Part shown: positions 49,593 to 62,309 of the stretch, piece after piece
How positions within the stretch are numbered: the first letter of the stretch is position 1
How the letters are laid out: each line of letters opens with the position of its first letter
DNA from: an uncultured Halomonas sp.
GTDB taxonomy: Bacteria; Pseudomonadota; Gammaproteobacteria; Pseudomonadales; Halomonadaceae
NCBI RefSeq assembly: GCF_946887195.1
Contig: NZ_CAMPKE010000017.1
Span: 1 to 64,000 of the forward strand
DNA length: 64,000 nucleotides
Reading direction: 5' to 3'
The notes under the pieces: generated by a model
What the model was told of the DNA's origin: nothing
The model's database searches: none
Seen by the model: the letters and a program-made list of their open reading frames with translations, nothing else
Program-made: the position numbers and the translations under genes

Positions 49593-50456
49593 ATGAAAGC
49601 ACCCTTGTCGGGCACTGTGTTGCAGTGCGGGCGGCATCGCCTCGATCTCACCTATCCTCGTGTCATGGGGATTCTCAACGTCACTCCCGATTCCTTCTCC
49701 GATGGCGGTCAGCATGCGCTCATCGACGATGCGGTGCGCCATGCCGAGGCCATGCTGGCCGAGGGTGCCGCGATTATCGATATCGGCGGCGAATCGACCC
49801 GGCCGGGCGCCGCGCCGGTACCGGTACAGCAGGAGCTGGATCGTGTCGTGCCGGTGGTGGAGCGATTGGTTCGCGAGCTCGATGCCCTGGTGTCGGTGGA
49901 TACCAGTTCGCCGGACGTGATCCGAGAAGCCGCCGCCCAGGGCGCGGGGCTGATCAACGACGTGCGCTCCTTGCGCCTCCCCGGTGCGCTGGAAGCGGCG
50001 GCTAGCAGCGGCTTGCCAATCTGCCTCATGCATATGCTCGGCGAGCCGGCCGACATGCAGCGCGCGCCCCACTATGATGAGCCGGTGGAGCGGGCGGTGG
50101 CGGCTTTTCTCGAAGAGTGTATCGCTACCTGCGAAGCCGCCGGTATCCGTCGTGAACGGCTGATTCTCGATCCTGGCTTCGGCTTCGCCAAAACGGTCGA
50201 ACATAATCTACGCTTGCTCAATCGCATGGATGAACTGGCGGCTCTTGGCCTGCCGTTATTAGCCGGCATGTCGCGCAAGAGCATGATCGGCAAGGTGCTC
50301 GAGCGGCCGGTGGAGGAGCGTCTGCCGGGCGGCCTAGCCTTAGCGACGTTGGCTGTCGAGCGTGGCGCTCGTCTGCTACGCGTTCACGATGTAGGCCCTT
50401 GCGTGGACGCGGTAAACATGACCTGGGCCGTGCTACAGGAAGGCACTGACACATGA
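49593..50456 (+). CDS. folP: Dihydropteroate synthase
   Basis: Folate-pathway enzyme and sulfonamide target, 287 residues (E. coli 282). It has [16 protein letters not shown] (about 24-39), the [11 protein letters not shown] pterin site, INDVRS, the [15 protein letters not shown] site, and the C-terminal [14 protein letters not shown]. The start was chosen from family alignment, since the RBS is weak; earlier in-frame Met codons fall in the palindromic region after ftsH. Overlaps glmM as ATGA. Confidence 0.96.
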   Translation: MKAPLSGTVLQCGRHRLDLTYPRVMGILNVTPDSFSDGGQHALIDDAVRHAEAMLAEGAAIIDIGGESTRPGAAPVPVQQELDRVVPVVERLVRELDALVSVDTSSPDVIREAAAQGAGLINDVRSLRLPGALEAAASSGLPICLMHMLGEPADMQRAPHYDEPVERAVAAFLEECIATCEAAGIRRERLILDPGFGFAKTVEHNLRLLNRMDELAALGLPLLAGMSRKSMIGKVLERPVEERLPGGLALATLAVERGARLLRVHDVGPCVDAVNMTWAVLQEGTDT

Positions 50457-51802
50457 CTCGACGCTACTTTGGTACCGACGGAATTCGCGGCACCGTCGGC
50501 GAATACCCCATTACCGCCGATTTCATGCTCAAGCTGGGCTGGGCAATGGGCCGCGTACTCGATAAACAGCGTGGCCGCGCCAAGGTGTTGATTGGCAAGG
50601 ACACGCGCATTTCCGGCTATATGTTCGAGTCGGCGTTGGAGGCGGGTCTGTCGGCTGCAGGAGTGGACGTTTCCTTGCTCGGGCCAATGCCGACGCCGGG
50701 TATCGCCTACCTGACCCGCACGTTCCGCGCCGATGCCGGCATCGTCATCTCCGCCTCGCACAATCCATTTCAGGACAACGGCATCAAGTTCTTCTCGGCG
50801 GAGGGCACCAAGCTGCCCGATGCGCTCGAGGCGCGTATCGAAGAGGAGCTCGAGAAGCCGCTGGAGACGGTGGCTGCCGATCGCCTGGGCAAGGCGGTGC
50901 GCATCAGCGACGCCGCCGGCCGTTATATCGAATTCTGCAAGTCGACGGTGCCGCACCGCCTGACCCTGCATGGGCTGAAAATCGTGCTCGATTGCGCGCA
51001 TGGCGCTACCTACCATATTGCCCCCAGCGTATTTCGCGAGCTAGGCGCCCAGGTCAGCCTGGTAGGGGTCGATCCCGACGGCATGAATATCAATCAGCAG
51101 GTGGGCTCCACGTACCCGGCCTCGCTGCGTGCGGCGGTGATCGAGCGTGGTGCCGATCTGGGCGTGGCCTTCGACGGTGACGGCGACCGAGTGGTATTGG
51201 TCGACGCCGATGGCCGCGAGATCGACGGTGACGACATTCTCTACCTAATCGCGCGCGATCGTCACGAGCGCGGCGAGCTCGGTGGCGGCGTGGTCGGTAC
51301 GCTGATGAGCAATTTCGGCCTGGCCGCCGCTCTGGAGGCGCTCGATGTACCCTTCGAGCGCGCCAAGGTGGGCGATCGTTACGTGATGGAACGCTTGGCA
51401 GCCAACGGCTGGCAGCTAGGCGGTGAATCCTCGGGGCATATCGTCTGCGGTCATGTGCAGACGACCGGTGACGGTATCGTCTCGGCATTGCAGGTATTGG
51501 CGATCATGGCCAGCCGCAACCAACCGATTGCCGCATTGCTCGATGGCTTCGAGAAAGCGCCTCAGGCGCTGGTCAACGTGCGGCTGACGCCGGGCACCGA
51601 CAAGCAGGCGCTGCTTGAAAGCGAGGTGCTGCGCCAGTCGGTGGCCTCGGTCGAGGCCGAGCTTGGCGACGAAGGTCGCGTGCTGCTGCGACCGTCGGGC
51701 ACCGAGCCGCTGATTCGGGTAATGGTCGAGGGTCGGCCACGCTTCGATGTCGCCGCCTTGGCGCGACGGATCGCCGCCGACGTCGAGACGTTGATGGACT
51801 AA
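50453..51802 (+). CDS. glmM: Phosphoglucosamine mutase
   Basis: Interconverts glucosamine-6-phosphate and glucosamine-1-phosphate for UDP-GlcNAc and hence peptidoglycan and LPS; 449 residues. The phosphoserine is S102 in [19 protein letters not shown]. Other motifs are FGTDGIRG at the start, the metal loop DGDGDRV, and the sugar-binding GGESSGHIV. The ATG overlaps the folP stop, so the two are coupled. Confidence 0.97.
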   Translation: MTRRYFGTDGIRGTVGEYPITADFMLKLGWAMGRVLDKQRGRAKVLIGKDTRISGYMFESALEAGLSAAGVDVSLLGPMPTPGIAYLTRTFRADAGIVISASHNPFQDNGIKFFSAEGTKLPDALEARIEEELEKPLETVAADRLGKAVRISDAAGRYIEFCKSTVPHRLTLHGLKIVLDCAHGATYHIAPSVFRELGAQVSLVGVDPDGMNINQQVGSTYPASLRAAVIERGADLGVAFDGDGDRVVLVDADGREIDGDDILYLIARDRHERGELGGGVVGTLMSNFGLAAALEALDVPFERAKVGDRYVMERLAANGWQLGGESSGHIVCGHVQTTGDGIVSALQVLAIMASRNQPIAALLDGFEKAPQALVNVRLTPGTDKQALLESEVLRQSVASVEAELGDEGRVLLRPSGTEPLIRVMVEGRPRFDVAALARRIAADVETLMD

Positions 51803-51887
51803 GCGAATCGATAGCCGATTTCGAACGAGTTTCCTTGCCACGACCGATCGAGCCGTCTATTCCTTGCGTCTCACGGTGGGATCTCGG

Positions 51888-51916
51888 TTGTCTTGATCGC
51901 GTGGCTCCTATACCAT
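51888..51916 (+). promoter_or_regulatory. Possible tpiA promoter
   Basis: -35 TTGTCT (51888-51893), 17-bp spacer, -10 TACCAT (51911-51916), 31 bp before the tpiA start. Confidence 0.4.
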
Positions 51917-51946
51917 TTTGCACCACTTCGAGAAAGGGGAGTGTTC

Positions 51947-52696
51947 ATGCGCATGCCGCTGATCGCCGGTAATTGGAAGATGAACGGGACGCTGGCACTG
52001 GTCGAGCGTTTCGGTCGGGCCTTCGCCGACGCGAAATTGGCGCCATCGGTGGAAGTGGCGTTGATTCCCCCGGTGCCTTATCTGGCCGCTGCCCAGGATG
52101 CCTTGGGTACGACACCGGTAGCGCTGGGGGCGCAGACGCTCAACCCTGAGCCTGCGGGAGCCTACACCGGTGAAGTGAGCGGTGCGATGCTGGCCGAGCT
52201 CGGCGTGCGCTATGTGCTGGTCGGGCATAGCGAACGGCGTTCGCTGTATCATGAGGACGATGCGGGTGCACTGGCTCGCGTGCGTGCGGCGCTAGGCGCC
52301 GGGCTGACACCGATCCTGTGTGTCGGTGAGACGCTTGATGAGCATGAGGCCGGTCATAGTGAGGCCGTCGTGCTGCGTCAGGTCGAGGCCGTATTCGATA
52401 GTCTGGAAAGCGATGCCTTTCGACGTATCGTGATTGCTTATGAACCGGTCTGGGCAATTGGTACCGGTCGCACGGCCACGCCGGCGCAGGCTCAGGCGGT
52501 GCATGCGGTGATTCGCGCCCGGCTTGCCGATTACGATGCCGATTCGGCCGCCACGCTGCGCTTGCTTTATGGCGGTAGCATGAAGGCCGATAATGCCGCC
52601 GAATTGCTTGCCCAGCCGGATATCGACGGCGGCCTGGTGGGCGGTGCTTCGCTCAAGGTCGACGATTTTTTAGCCATTTGCCAGTCAGCAGGTTGA
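51947..52696 (+). CDS. tpiA: Triose-phosphate isomerase
   Basis: Glycolytic isomerase of glyceraldehyde-3-phosphate and dihydroxyacetone phosphate; 249 residues. Catalytic K11 (GNWKMNG), H94 (LVGHSERR) and E166 (AYEPVWAIGTG) are all present, with the phosphate-binding loop GGSMKADN and LVGGASL. The ATG at 51947 has GGGGAG six bases upstream; an in-frame frame extending to 51893 has none. glmM-tpiA-secG order is characteristic of pseudomonad-like genomes. Confidence 0.97.
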   Translation: MRMPLIAGNWKMNGTLALVERFGRAFADAKLAPSVEVALIPPVPYLAAAQDALGTTPVALGAQTLNPEPAGAYTGEVSGAMLAELGVRYVLVGHSERRSLYHEDDAGALARVRAALGAGLTPILCVGETLDEHEAGHSEAVVLRQVEAVFDSLESDAFRRIVIAYEPVWAIGTGRTATPAQAQAVHAVIRARLADYDADSAATLRLLYGGSMKADNAAELLAQPDIDGGLVGGASLKVDDFLAICQSAG

Positions 52697-52700
52697 TACC

Positions 52701-53060
52701 ATGCAAGTTGCCATTCTCATGATCCACGTGGCGATCGCCATCGCCCTGGTGGTTCTCGTTCTGTTGCAGCAAGGTAAAGGCGCCGAGGCCGGCGCGGCTT
52801 TCGGCGGAGGATCTTCGCAGACCGTATTCGGTTCGCGGGGAAGCGGCGGCTTTCTGGCCAAGCTGACGGGCGCCCTGGCGGCGGCTTTCTTCGCCACCTC
52901 GTTGGCGCTCGCCTATTTCGCCACCCAGGCCGGTGAGATACCGGATGCTGGCATTCCCGATGCACGGGTGATCGAGCAGCAGCAATCGGTGCCGACGCTT
53001 GACGAAGGTGCGGGTAACATGGATAATACTGCGCCAGTGCTAGAGGATAGCGGAGAGTGA
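52701..53060 (+). CDS. secG: Preprotein translocase subunit SecG
   Basis: Small subunit of the SecYEG protein-export channel, 119 residues. Two transmembrane helices (about 3-22 and 52-75) flank the conserved GKGAEAGAAFGGGSSQTVFGSRGSGGFLAKLT cytosolic loop. An acidic C-terminal tail of about 40 residues follows. It begins four bases after the tpiA stop and is followed by two tRNA genes. Confidence 0.95.
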   Translation: MQVAILMIHVAIAIALVVLVLLQQGKGAEAGAAFGGGSSQTVFGSRGSGGFLAKLTGALAAAFFATSLALAYFATQAGEIPDAGIPDARVIEQQQSVPTLDEGAGNMDNTAPVLEDSGE

Positions 53061-53181
53061 TCTCCACCCTTTTGCGGTAGTGCGAATATCCAGTAGCAAG
53101 CCGGGCAAGCTCAAGTTGCTGGTCCGGTCACGGGCAGAACAGACAGTACCAAACGACTGGCTGGCATGCTCGCCCCCTGAT

Positions 53182-53268
53182 GCCGAAGTGGTGGAATTGG
53201 TAGACACGCTATCTTGAGGGGGTAGTGGCCTTATGGTCGTGGGGGTTCAAGTCCCCCCTTCGGCACCA
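53182..53268 (+). tRNA. leuU: tRNA-Leu (anticodon GAG)
   Basis: 87-nt class-II tRNA with a long variable arm and encoded CCA. Acceptor GCCGAAG pairs with CTTCGGC, and the anticodon loop TTGAGGG gives GAG at 53216-53218. The position after secG matches E. coli leuU. Confidence 0.96.
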
Positions 53269-53393
53269 TCTGAATAAATGCCCGCGGGTAGATATTCAGC
53301 AGCAGTCTGCCAGGAACGGGCTTGCTGAGCAGTAATGGCGATACGGCCTTTCCCTGAGCGAGGGAAGCGCATTTCACGTATCGCGACCCATGA

Positions 53394-53470
<77 letters not shown>

Positions 53471-53484
53471 AGTTTCTTTGAAAG

Positions 53485-53509
53485 GCCCCTTCCATCGAAG
53501 GGGCTTTTT
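53485..53509 (+). terminator. Rho-independent terminator after the tRNA genes
   Basis: GCCCCTTC-CATC-GAAGGGGC (8-bp stem) followed by TTTTT at 53505-53509, 15 bp after the initiator tRNA. Confidence 0.92.
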
Positions 53510-53554
53510 GTTAGCGGCCCGATGTCGGCAACCCGCGCCTTGATGCAAATATTG

Positions 53555-53585
53555 TTGACACTAACGCCAATCAGCCACCTAGCTT
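53555..53585 (+). promoter_or_regulatory. Possible promoter for rimP-nusA-infB
   Basis: A perfect -35 TTGACA (53555-53560) with a 19-bp spacer and weak -10 TAGCTT (53580-53585), about 55 bp before rimP. Confidence 0.4.
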
Positions 53586-53639
53586 TCCTCTTTTCTCCCG
53601 GTCAGGTGCCTGATGCAACTGCTGTAGGAGCCTTCGTCT

Positions 53640-54101
53640 GTGGCAACCAAGGACGCTGTGCTGAACGCGCTTATCGAGCCGGTGGTAACGGCCATGGGTT
53701 TCGAACTCTGGGGCATCGAACGGATCGCCCAGGGCAAACACTCCCGAGTGGTGGTGTATATCGATAGCGCCGATGGCATTACGGTCGATCATTGTGCTGA
53801 TGTCAGCCGACAGATCAGCGGAGTTCTCGATGTCGAGGATCCGATTCCCGGTCAGTACCAGCTCGAGGTTTCCTCTCCTGGCATGGACCGGCCACTATTC
53901 ACCCTCGATCAGTTCGAGCGCTATCAGGGCAACATCGTGGCGCTGCGCCTGAACGTGCCTTTTAACGGCCGCCGCAAGTTCAAGGGCTTGCTGGCTGGCA
54001 TCGAGAACGATGACGTATTGCTGCATCTCGATGGCGAGGAATATTGCTTTCCTATCGATGGTATCGATCAGGCGCGGGTAGTTCCGCAGTTCGATGCATA
54101 A
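53640..54101 (+). CDS. rimP: Ribosome maturation factor RimP
   Basis: 30S assembly factor, 153 residues, two-domain (ferredoxin-like plus Sm-like) protein. Family segments VVTAMGFELWGIERI and EVSSPGMDRPLFTLDQFERYQGNIVALRL are present. GTG start with GGAG nine bases upstream. First gene of the rimP-nusA-infB-rbfA-truB-rpsO-pnp cluster, preserved from E. coli. Confidence 0.95.
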   Translation: MATKDAVLNALIEPVVTAMGFELWGIERIAQGKHSRVVVYIDSADGITVDHCADVSRQISGVLDVEDPIPGQYQLEVSSPGMDRPLFTLDQFERYQGNIVALRLNVPFNGRRKFKGLLAGIENDDVLLHLDGEEYCFPIDGIDQARVVPQFDA

Positions 54102-54128
54102 GAACTGGTTTTTTGGCGAGGCTAAGGC

Positions 54129-55622
54129 ATGAGCAAAGAGATTCTGCTGGTCGTTGATGCGATCTCGAACGAGAAGGGTGTACCCCGTGATGTGATTTTC
54201 GGCGCGGTCGAGGCGGCACTGGCCAGCGCATCGCGCAAGCGCTTCGAGGGTCGCGAAGCGAGTGTGCAGGTCAAGATCGACCGTGCCACTGGCGACTACG
54301 AGACGTTTCGCCGCTGGGTGGTCGTCGAAGACGATGAGTTCGAGAACCCCGACGCCGAGATCAAGCAGACGTTCGCCGAGCAGCGCGACCCGCCGCTGAC
54401 GCTGGGCGATGTGGTCGAGGAGCGCATCGAGAATGCTGCCTTCGGACGTATCGCGGCGCAGACCGCCAAACAGGTCATCGTGCAGAAGGTGCGCGAGGCC
54501 GAACGTGCCGAGATCGTTCGTCAGTATGCCGAGCGTGAGGGTGAACTGGTCGCCGGTATCGTCAAGAAAACGACGCGCGACGGCCTGATCATCGATCTTG
54601 GTGACAATGCCGAAGGTTTCCTGCCTCGCAGCGATATGATTCCTGGCGAGCGCTACCGCATGAACGAGCGCGTGCGTGCCCTGCTATGGAAGGTCGACCC
54701 GGAAGCGCGCGGCTCGCAACTGATACTGACGCGGACGCGGCCCGAGCTGATCACCGAGCTGTTCAAGATCGAAGTGCCGGAGATCGCCGAGCAACTCATC
54801 GAGATCAAGGGCGCGGCGCGAGATCCGGGCTCGCGCGCCAAGATCGCGGTCAAGACCAACGACAAGCGCATCGACCCGGTCGGTGCTTGCGTCGGCATGC
54901 GCGGGTCGCGCGTGCAAGCGGTGTCCAACGAGCTGGGAAACGAGCGCGTTGACATCATTTTGTGGGATGACAACCCCGCGCAATTGGTTATCAATGCCAT
55001 GGCGCCGGCCGATGTCGCTTCCATACTCGTCGACGAAGATGCCCACTCCATGGATGTCGCCGTTGCCGAGGATAATCTCGCTCAGGCCATTGGGCGCAGC
55101 GGCCAGAACGTGCGTCTCGCCAGCGAGCTGACCGGCTGGTCGCTGAACGTGATGACCGAGGACGAAGCCGAGGGTAAGCGCGACCAGGAGATCGACAGCC
55201 TGGTCGAGCATTTCATCAATCACCTCGATATCGACGAGGACGTGGCCAGGATACTGGTCGATGAGGGCTTCACCTCACTCGAGGAGTTGGCTTACGTACC
55301 GCTCGAGGAGATGCTGGAAATCGAAGAATTCGATGAAGACCTGGTAGAAGAACTGCGCGCGCGCGCCAAGGACGAGCTGCTGAATCTGGCAATCGCCTCC
55401 GAGGAGGCGTTGGATGGAGCTCAGCCCGCCGACGACCTGCTCGAGATGGACGGCATGGACCGCCACCTGGCCTTTATTCTGGCCAGCCGTGGCATCGTCA
55501 CCATGGAGGATCTTGCCGAGCAGGCCATCGATGATCTCAAGGATATCGATGGCATGGACGAAGAGCGCGCTGCGGCACTGATCATGACCGCCCGTGCGCC
55601 CTGGTTCGCGAGCGAAGAGTAA
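54129..55622 (+). CDS. nusA: Transcription termination/antitermination protein NusA
   Basis: RNA polymerase-binding factor of 497 residues. Layout: N-terminal RNAP-binding domain (1-125), S1 domain (about 135-200, [25 protein letters not shown]), two KH domains (about 205-345, with [15 protein letters not shown] and [12 protein letters not shown]), and two C-terminal acidic repeats (about 365-497). Contains a tandem helix-hairpin-type acidic repeat as in E. coli. Followed by infB after 27 bp. Confidence 0.97.
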   Translation: MSKEILLVVDAISNEKGVPRDVIFGAVEAALASASRKRFEGREASVQVKIDRATGDYETFRRWVVVEDDEFENPDAEIKQTFAEQRDPPLTLGDVVEERIENAAFGRIAAQTAKQVIVQKVREAERAEIVRQYAEREGELVAGIVKKTTRDGLIIDLGDNAEGFLPRSDMIPGERYRMNERVRALLWKVDPEARGSQLILTRTRPELITELFKIEVPEIAEQLIEIKGAARDPGSRAKIAVKTNDKRIDPVGACVGMRGSRVQAVSNELGNERVDIILWDDNPAQLVINAMAPADVASILVDEDAHSMDVAVAEDNLAQAIGRSGQNVRLASELTGWSLNVMTEDEAEGKRDQEIDSLVEHFINHLDIDEDVARILVDEGFTSLEELAYVPLEEMLEIEEFDEDLVEELRARAKDELLNLAIASEEALDGAQPADDLLEMDGMDRHLAFILASRGIVTMEDLAEQAIDDLKDIDGMDEERAAALIMTARAPWFASEE

Positions 55623-55649
55623 CTAGGTCACGGGCTCAGGAGGGTCATA

Positions 55650-58184
55650 ATGTCAGAAATGACGGTTAAAGATTTCGCAGTCAAGGTGGGCCGTGACACG
55701 TCTCGCCTGCTCGAACAGATGAAAGATGCGGGGCTTCCGCACAAGGCCGAAGGCGATGCGGTTTCCGAGGAGGACAAACAGCGCCTGCTCGATCACCTCA
55801 CCAAGAGTCACGGTGGTGGGCTCGGTTCCAGAAACCGCGTCACCTTGACGCGCCAGACCAAGAGCCGGATTCGCTCCGGCGACGGTCGCGGCAAGACCAT
55901 CGAGGTCTCGGTGCGCAAGAAGCGCACCTACGTCAAGCGTGCCGAGGACGAAGCGCCCGAGGAGCAGCCGGAAGTGGCCGATCAGGGGCCGCGCCAACTG
56001 GTTGGCGACATGGCCAATGCCACCCAGGCTCGCGCCCAGGCCGAGAGCGATACCAAGGCGGCGGAGGCCGAAGCGACTGCTAAAGAGGAAGCCGCCAAGG
56101 CGGACGCCGCCGAGTCGGCGCCAGTCGTGGCCGAGCAGCCCCAGCCGGCGGCCGAGGTTCCGACCGAGCCGCAGGTGGCCAGCGACGATACCCCGGCCGA
56201 GCCCGAAGTGAACGCACCGCCCAAGGAGCCGCGCAGCGATAGCCGTCGCGCGCCCAAGAAGGCGGCGGCCAAGAAGGGTCGCCACGAGCCGAGCCGCAAT
56301 GAAGATCGCGAGGAGCGCAGCGAGCGCCGTCGTGGCGGCAAGAAGGTCAAGCGCGCCGAGCGTCGTGGCATCCGCCGAGGCGGCCGCGAGAGCGGCGGTC
56401 AGCACGCCTTCCAGAAGCCGACCCAACCGATCGTGCGCGAAGTGGCGATCCCCGAGTCGATCAGCATCGCCGATCTGGCCGACAAGATGGCGATCAAGGC
56501 CAATGAAGTCATCAAGGCCATGTTCACCATGGGCGCGGCGGTGACCATCAACCAGACCATCGACCAGGACACCGCGGCGATCGTCGTCGAGGAGATGGGC
56601 CACACGCCCAAACTGGTCAAGGACGATGCGCTGGAAACGGCCGTGCTCGAGGGCATTTCGTACGAAGGCGAGGAGATCACCCGTTCGCCGGTCGTTACGG
56701 TGATGGGGCACGTTGATCACGGCAAGACCTCGTTGCTCGACTTCATTCGGCGTACCAAGGTGGCGACCGGCGAAGCCGGCGGCATCACCCAGCACATCGG
56801 CGCCTATCACGTCGAGGACGAGCACGGTGGCGTGACGTTCCTCGATACGCCGGGCCATGCGGCGTTCACCGCCATGCGTGCACGTGGCGCCCAGGCTACC
56901 GACGTGGTCATTCTGGTGGTCGCGGCCGACGATGGCGTCATGCCGCAGACCGTCGAAGCCGTTGAGCACGCCAAGGCCGCCGAGGTGCCACTGGTGGTCG
57001 CGGTCAACAAGATCGACAAGCAGGGTGCCGACCCCGATCGGGTCAAGAACGAGCTCTCCCAGCACGGCGTGATCTCCGAGGAGTGGGGTGGTGATACTCA
57101 GTTCGTGCACGTCTCGGCCAAGACCGGCGAAGGCATCGATGCATTGCTTGAAGCGGTGCTGCTGGTGTCCGAAGTGCTCGAGCTCAAGGCCGTACCGGAT
57201 GCCCCGGGCAAGGGCGTGGTAGTCGAGTCGCGTCTCGATAAGGGACGTGGTCCGGTGGCTACCGTGCTGGTTCAGAACGGCACGCTGCGGCGTGGCGATA
57301 TCGTTCTCGCCGGCCTGCATTATGGGCGCGTGCGGGCGCTGACCAACGAACTCGGCCAGCAGGTCGAAGCGGTCGGTCCGTCGATGCCGGTGGAAATTCA
57401 GGGGCTCGATGGCACGCCCGAGGCCGGCGAGGACTTCATGGTCCTGGCCGACGAGAAGAAGGCTCGCGAGATCGCCAACTTCCGCCAGGGCAAGTATCGC
57501 GAGGTGCGCCTGGCGCGTCAGCAGAAAGCCAAGCTCGAGAACATGTTCAGCCAGATGGGCAAGGACGAGGTGGCCAAGGTCAATATCGTCCTCAAGGCCG
57601 ACGTGCAAGGCTCGCTGGAAGCCATCCGTGGCGCGCTCGAAGAGCTCTCCACCGATGAAGTCGAAGTTGCCGTGGTCTCTTCCGGCGTCGGTGGCATCAC
57701 CGGTACCGATGCCAATCTGGCGCTGGCGTCCGATGCCATCGTGGTCGGTTTCAACGTGCGTGCCGATGCGGCCGCCCGCGAGATCATCGAACGCGAAGGT
57801 CTGGATCTGCGCTACTACAGCGTCATCTACCAGCTGATCGACGAGGTCAAGCAGGCGATGAGCGGTATGCTGGCACCGGAATGGAAGGAAGAGATCGTCG
57901 GTGTCGCCGAGGTGCGCGATGTCTTCAAGGCGCCCAAGATCGGCGCGGTGGCCGGCTGTATGGTCATCGAAGGCAATGTGCATCGCAACAAGCGGATCCG
58001 TGTGCTGCGCGACAACGTGGTCATCTACGAGGGCGAGCTAGAATCGCTGCGTCGTTTCAAGGATGACGTCAACGAAGTGCGCAACGGCATGGAGTGCGGT
58101 ATCGGCGTCAAGAACTACAACGACGTCCAGGTCGGCGACAAGATCGAGGTTTTCGACCAGATCAAGGTCGAGCGCAGCCTGTAA
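55650..58184 (+). CDS. infB: Translation initiation factor IF-2
   Basis: GTPase that brings initiator tRNA to the ribosome; 844 residues. It has an IF2 N-terminal domain (1-50), a long charged disordered linker rich in Ala/Glu/Lys/Arg (about 100-260), G1 motif GHVDHGKTS (353-361), DTPGHAAF and NKID GTPase motifs, and C-terminal domains ending DQIKVERSL that bind fMet-tRNA. RBS AGGAGGG. Co-transcribed with nusA and rbfA. Confidence 0.98.
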   Translation: MSEMTVKDFAVKVGRDTSRLLEQMKDAGLPHKAEGDAVSEEDKQRLLDHLTKSHGGGLGSRNRVTLTRQTKSRIRSGDGRGKTIEVSVRKKRTYVKRAEDEAPEEQPEVADQGPRQLVGDMANATQARAQAESDTKAAEAEATAKEEAAKADAAESAPVVAEQPQPAAEVPTEPQVASDDTPAEPEVNAPPKEPRSDSRRAPKKAAAKKGRHEPSRNEDREERSERRRGGKKVKRAERRGIRRGGRESGGQHAFQKPTQPIVREVAIPESISIADLADKMAIKANEVIKAMFTMGAAVTINQTIDQDTAAIVVEEMGHTPKLVKDDALETAVLEGISYEGEEITRSPVVTVMGHVDHGKTSLLDFIRRTKVATGEAGGITQHIGAYHVEDEHGGVTFLDTPGHAAFTAMRARGAQATDVVILVVAADDGVMPQTVEAVEHAKAAEVPLVVAVNKIDKQGADPDRVKNELSQHGVISEEWGGDTQFVHVSAKTGEGIDALLEAVLLVSEVLELKAVPDAPGKGVVVESRLDKGRGPVATVLVQNGTLRRGDIVLAGLHYGRVRALTNELGQQVEAVGPSMPVEIQGLDGTPEAGEDFMVLADEKKAREIANFRQGKYREVRLARQQKAKLENMFSQMGKDEVAKVNIVLKADVQGSLEAIRGALEELSTDEVEVAVVSSGVGGITGTDANLALASDAIVVGFNVRADAAAREIIEREGLDLRYYSVIYQLIDEVKQAMSGMLAPEWKEEIVGVAEVRDVFKAPKIGAVAGCMVIEGNVHRNKRIRVLRDNVVIYEGELESLRRFKDDVNEVRNGMECGIGVKNYNDVQVGDKIEVFDQIKVERSL

Positions 58185-58205
58185 GGCGTCGAAGGAGAGT
58201 CACGG

Positions 58206-58610
58206 ATGCGCGAATTCAAGCGTACCGATCGGGTTGCCGACCAGCTCCAGCAGGAGTTGGCGGTGCTCATCCAGCGCGAGGTGAAGGATCCGCGCCTGGG
58301 CATGGTCACTGTCAGTGGCGTGAGCGTCAGCCGCGACCTGGGCTATGCCGATGTCTACATTACCCTGCTGGGTGACGACGACCCGGCGCGCATCAAGGAG
58401 AACCTGGCGGTGCTCAAGCACGCCGCCGGTTTTCTGCGCAGTCAGATTGCCCGCCGGATCAAGCTGCGCCACGTGCCGGAACTGCGTTTTCATTACGATG
58501 AGAGCGTATCGCGTGGGCACAAGCTGTCGTCGCTGATCGATCGGGCCGTCGAGGCCGATCGCGAGCGCAGCGAAGGCGATGCAGAGCCTTCGTCCGGAGA
58601 CGAGCGCTGA
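58206..58610 (+). CDS. rbfA: Ribosome-binding factor A
   Basis: Late 30S-maturation factor (KH-like fold), 134 residues, needed for 16S rRNA 5' processing and cold growth. Family N-terminus MREFKRTDRVADQLQQELAVLIQREVKDPRLGMVTVSGVSVSRDLGYADVYIT. GGAGAG RBS. It ends in an acidic tail, and its stop overlaps the truB ATG (TGATG). Confidence 0.96.
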   Translation: MREFKRTDRVADQLQQELAVLIQREVKDPRLGMVTVSGVSVSRDLGYADVYITLLGDDDPARIKENLAVLKHAAGFLRSQIARRIKLRHVPELRFHYDESVSRGHKLSSLIDRAVEADRERSEGDAEPSSGDER

Positions 58611-59524
58611 TGGCGCGACGCCGTCGCGGTCTGCCGGTCGATGGGGTGCTTCTGCTCGACAAGCCGCGAGGCATGTCGAGCAATCATGCCCTGCAGCGAG
58701 CGAGGCGGTTATTGCAGGCGCAGAAGGCGGGCCATACCGGCACGCTGGATCCCATGGCCACCGGGCTCTTGCCGGTGTGCCTGGGCGAGGCGACCAAGTT
58801 TTCGTCGCACCTGCTCGAAGCCGATAAGGTCTATCGCACTCGTGTGCGCCTGGGTGAGATCACCGCGACCGGCGATGCCGAGGGCGAGGTGATCGAACGG
58901 CGTGCGGTGGCGGCCTTCGAGGATGCCGACATCGAAGGCGTGCTGGCGCGCTTTCGCGGCGAGATCGAACAAGTGCCGCCGATGTACTCGGCCTTGAAGC
59001 ATCAAGGGCGACCGCTCTACGAACTGGCTCGTCAAGGCAGGACGATTGAGCGTGCGCCACGCCGCGTGACGGTTTATGATACGCGGCTTCTCGCGCGCGA
59101 CGCCGAGGGTTTCGAACTCGAAGTCACCTGCAGCAAGGGGACCTACATTCGTACCCTGGCCGAGGATATCGGCCATGCGCTCGAGTGCGGTGCGCATATC
59201 ACCGCATTGCGACGGCTCCGGACCGGGCCATTCGCGGACGATACCATGCTGACCCTGGAAGCGCTCGATGCCTGTGGCGATCAGGTCGCGCGCGAGGCGA
59301 CGCTGCTGCCGGCGGATGTATTGGTCGCCCATCTGCCGCGTCTGGATGTCGACGACACGACTGCCGCCCGGCTCTTGCAGGGGCAGCAGGCGCTGACGGA
59401 TACTGCCGGGCTGCCCTTGGACAGTCTGGCTCGGTTGTACCGGGACGAGGCTTTTCTGGGCCTGGTCACGGTCATCGCGGCTGGGGTCGTTGCCCCACGC
59501 CGCCTGATCGCCTCCACTCATTAG
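58610..59524 (+). CDS. truB: tRNA pseudouridine(55) synthase TruB
   Basis: Makes the conserved T-loop pseudouridine 55 in tRNAs; 304 residues. Catalytic aspartate D47 in GHTGTLDPMATGLLPVCLGEATKF. Other motifs: PPMYSALKHQGRPLYELARQG and TCSKGTYIRTLAEDIG. Family length and the gene order rbfA-truB-rpsO support the call. Confidence 0.97.
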   Translation: MARRRRGLPVDGVLLLDKPRGMSSNHALQRARRLLQAQKAGHTGTLDPMATGLLPVCLGEATKFSSHLLEADKVYRTRVRLGEITATGDAEGEVIERRAVAAFEDADIEGVLARFRGEIEQVPPMYSALKHQGRPLYELARQGRTIERAPRRVTVYDTRLLARDAEGFELEVTCSKGTYIRTLAEDIGHALECGAHITALRRLRTGPFADDTMLTLEALDACGDQVAREATLLPADVLVAHLPRLDVDDTTAARLLQGQQALTDTAGLPLDSLARLYRDEAFLGLVTVIAAGVVAPRRLIASTH

Positions 59525-59633
59525 CGATGTGGAGCGGTTTTCGCCACTCGATGAGAGCGGCGAACGTGGAGACTGCAAATATGCGTGGTCTCCGACACTC
59601 ATCATTTAGGCATATTGCTTACTGGAGACATAG

Positions 59634-59903
59634 ATGGCACTTACCGCTGAGAAGAAGTCCGAAATCGTCACCGAGTACGGTCGTGGCGACAACGACACTG
59701 GCTCCCCCGAAGTTCAGGTGGCCCTGCTGACCGCCAACATCGACGGCCTGCAATCTCATTTCAAGACCAACAAACAGGATCACCACTCGCGTCGTGGCCT
59801 GATCCGCATGGTCAATCAGCGCCGCAAGCTGCTCGACTACCTGAAGCGCAAGGATCTGGAGCGCTATCAGTCGCTGATCCAGCGCCTGGGCCTGCGTCGC
59901 TGA
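59634..59903 (+). CDS. rpsO: 30S ribosomal protein S15
   Basis: Primary 16S rRNA-binding protein, 89 residues. Conserved [26 protein letters not shown] and [56 protein letters not shown] precedes the ATG. It is followed by a strong terminator before pnp, as in E. coli. Confidence 0.98.
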   Translation: MALTAEKKSEIVTEYGRGDNDTGSPEVQVALLTANIDGLQSHFKTNKQDHHSRRGLIRMVNQRRKLLDYLKRKDLERYQSLIQRLGLRR

Positions 59904-59977
59904 GTCGCCGCCCGCGATCCGCTGAACTCGCCATGATCGCGAACAGGCGACAGAACGGCTGTCTAGCGCAAGTTTTG

Positions 59978-60012
59978 AGAACAAGCAACCCCTCGGGGTT
60001 GCTTGTTCTTTT
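59978..60012 (+). terminator. Terminator between rpsO and pnp
   Basis: A 14-bp stem (AGAACAAGCAACCC / GGGTTGCTTGTTCT) with a CTCG loop, followed by TTTTATT. Upstream, GACAG-AACGG-CTGTC (59949-59963) and a longer CGCGATC/GATCGCG pair give further structure, and downstream GGCGGT/ACCGCC (60020-60044) forms a small stem in the pnp leader. Confidence 0.9.
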
Positions 60013-60092
60013 ATTGTCTGGCGGTACCTTTTATCATGACCGCCGAGCACAAACGAATTGCAAGCGAACCTAAATAGGCGAAGGACGTCACC

Positions 60093-62216
<2,124 letters not shown>

Positions 62217-62245
62217 ATCGGCCGTAAGCTAGACGCTGGAAGCAA

Positions 62246-62285
62246 AACCGCCCCCGCAGCCAGGCTGCGGGGGCGGTTGCTTTTA
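62246..62285. terminator. Bidirectional terminator between pnp and thiolase
   Basis: A 14-bp GC-rich stem AACCGCCCCCGCAG / CTGCGGGGGCGGTT, with AAAA before it and TTTT shortly after. Confidence 0.9.
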
Positions 62286-62309
62286 GGCGCTGTTTTCCGA
62301 GCTTCGAGC

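Noticed and set aside
55653..57983. A 776-codon open frame antisense to infB
   Set aside because: Shadow of infB codon usage; no recognised domain.
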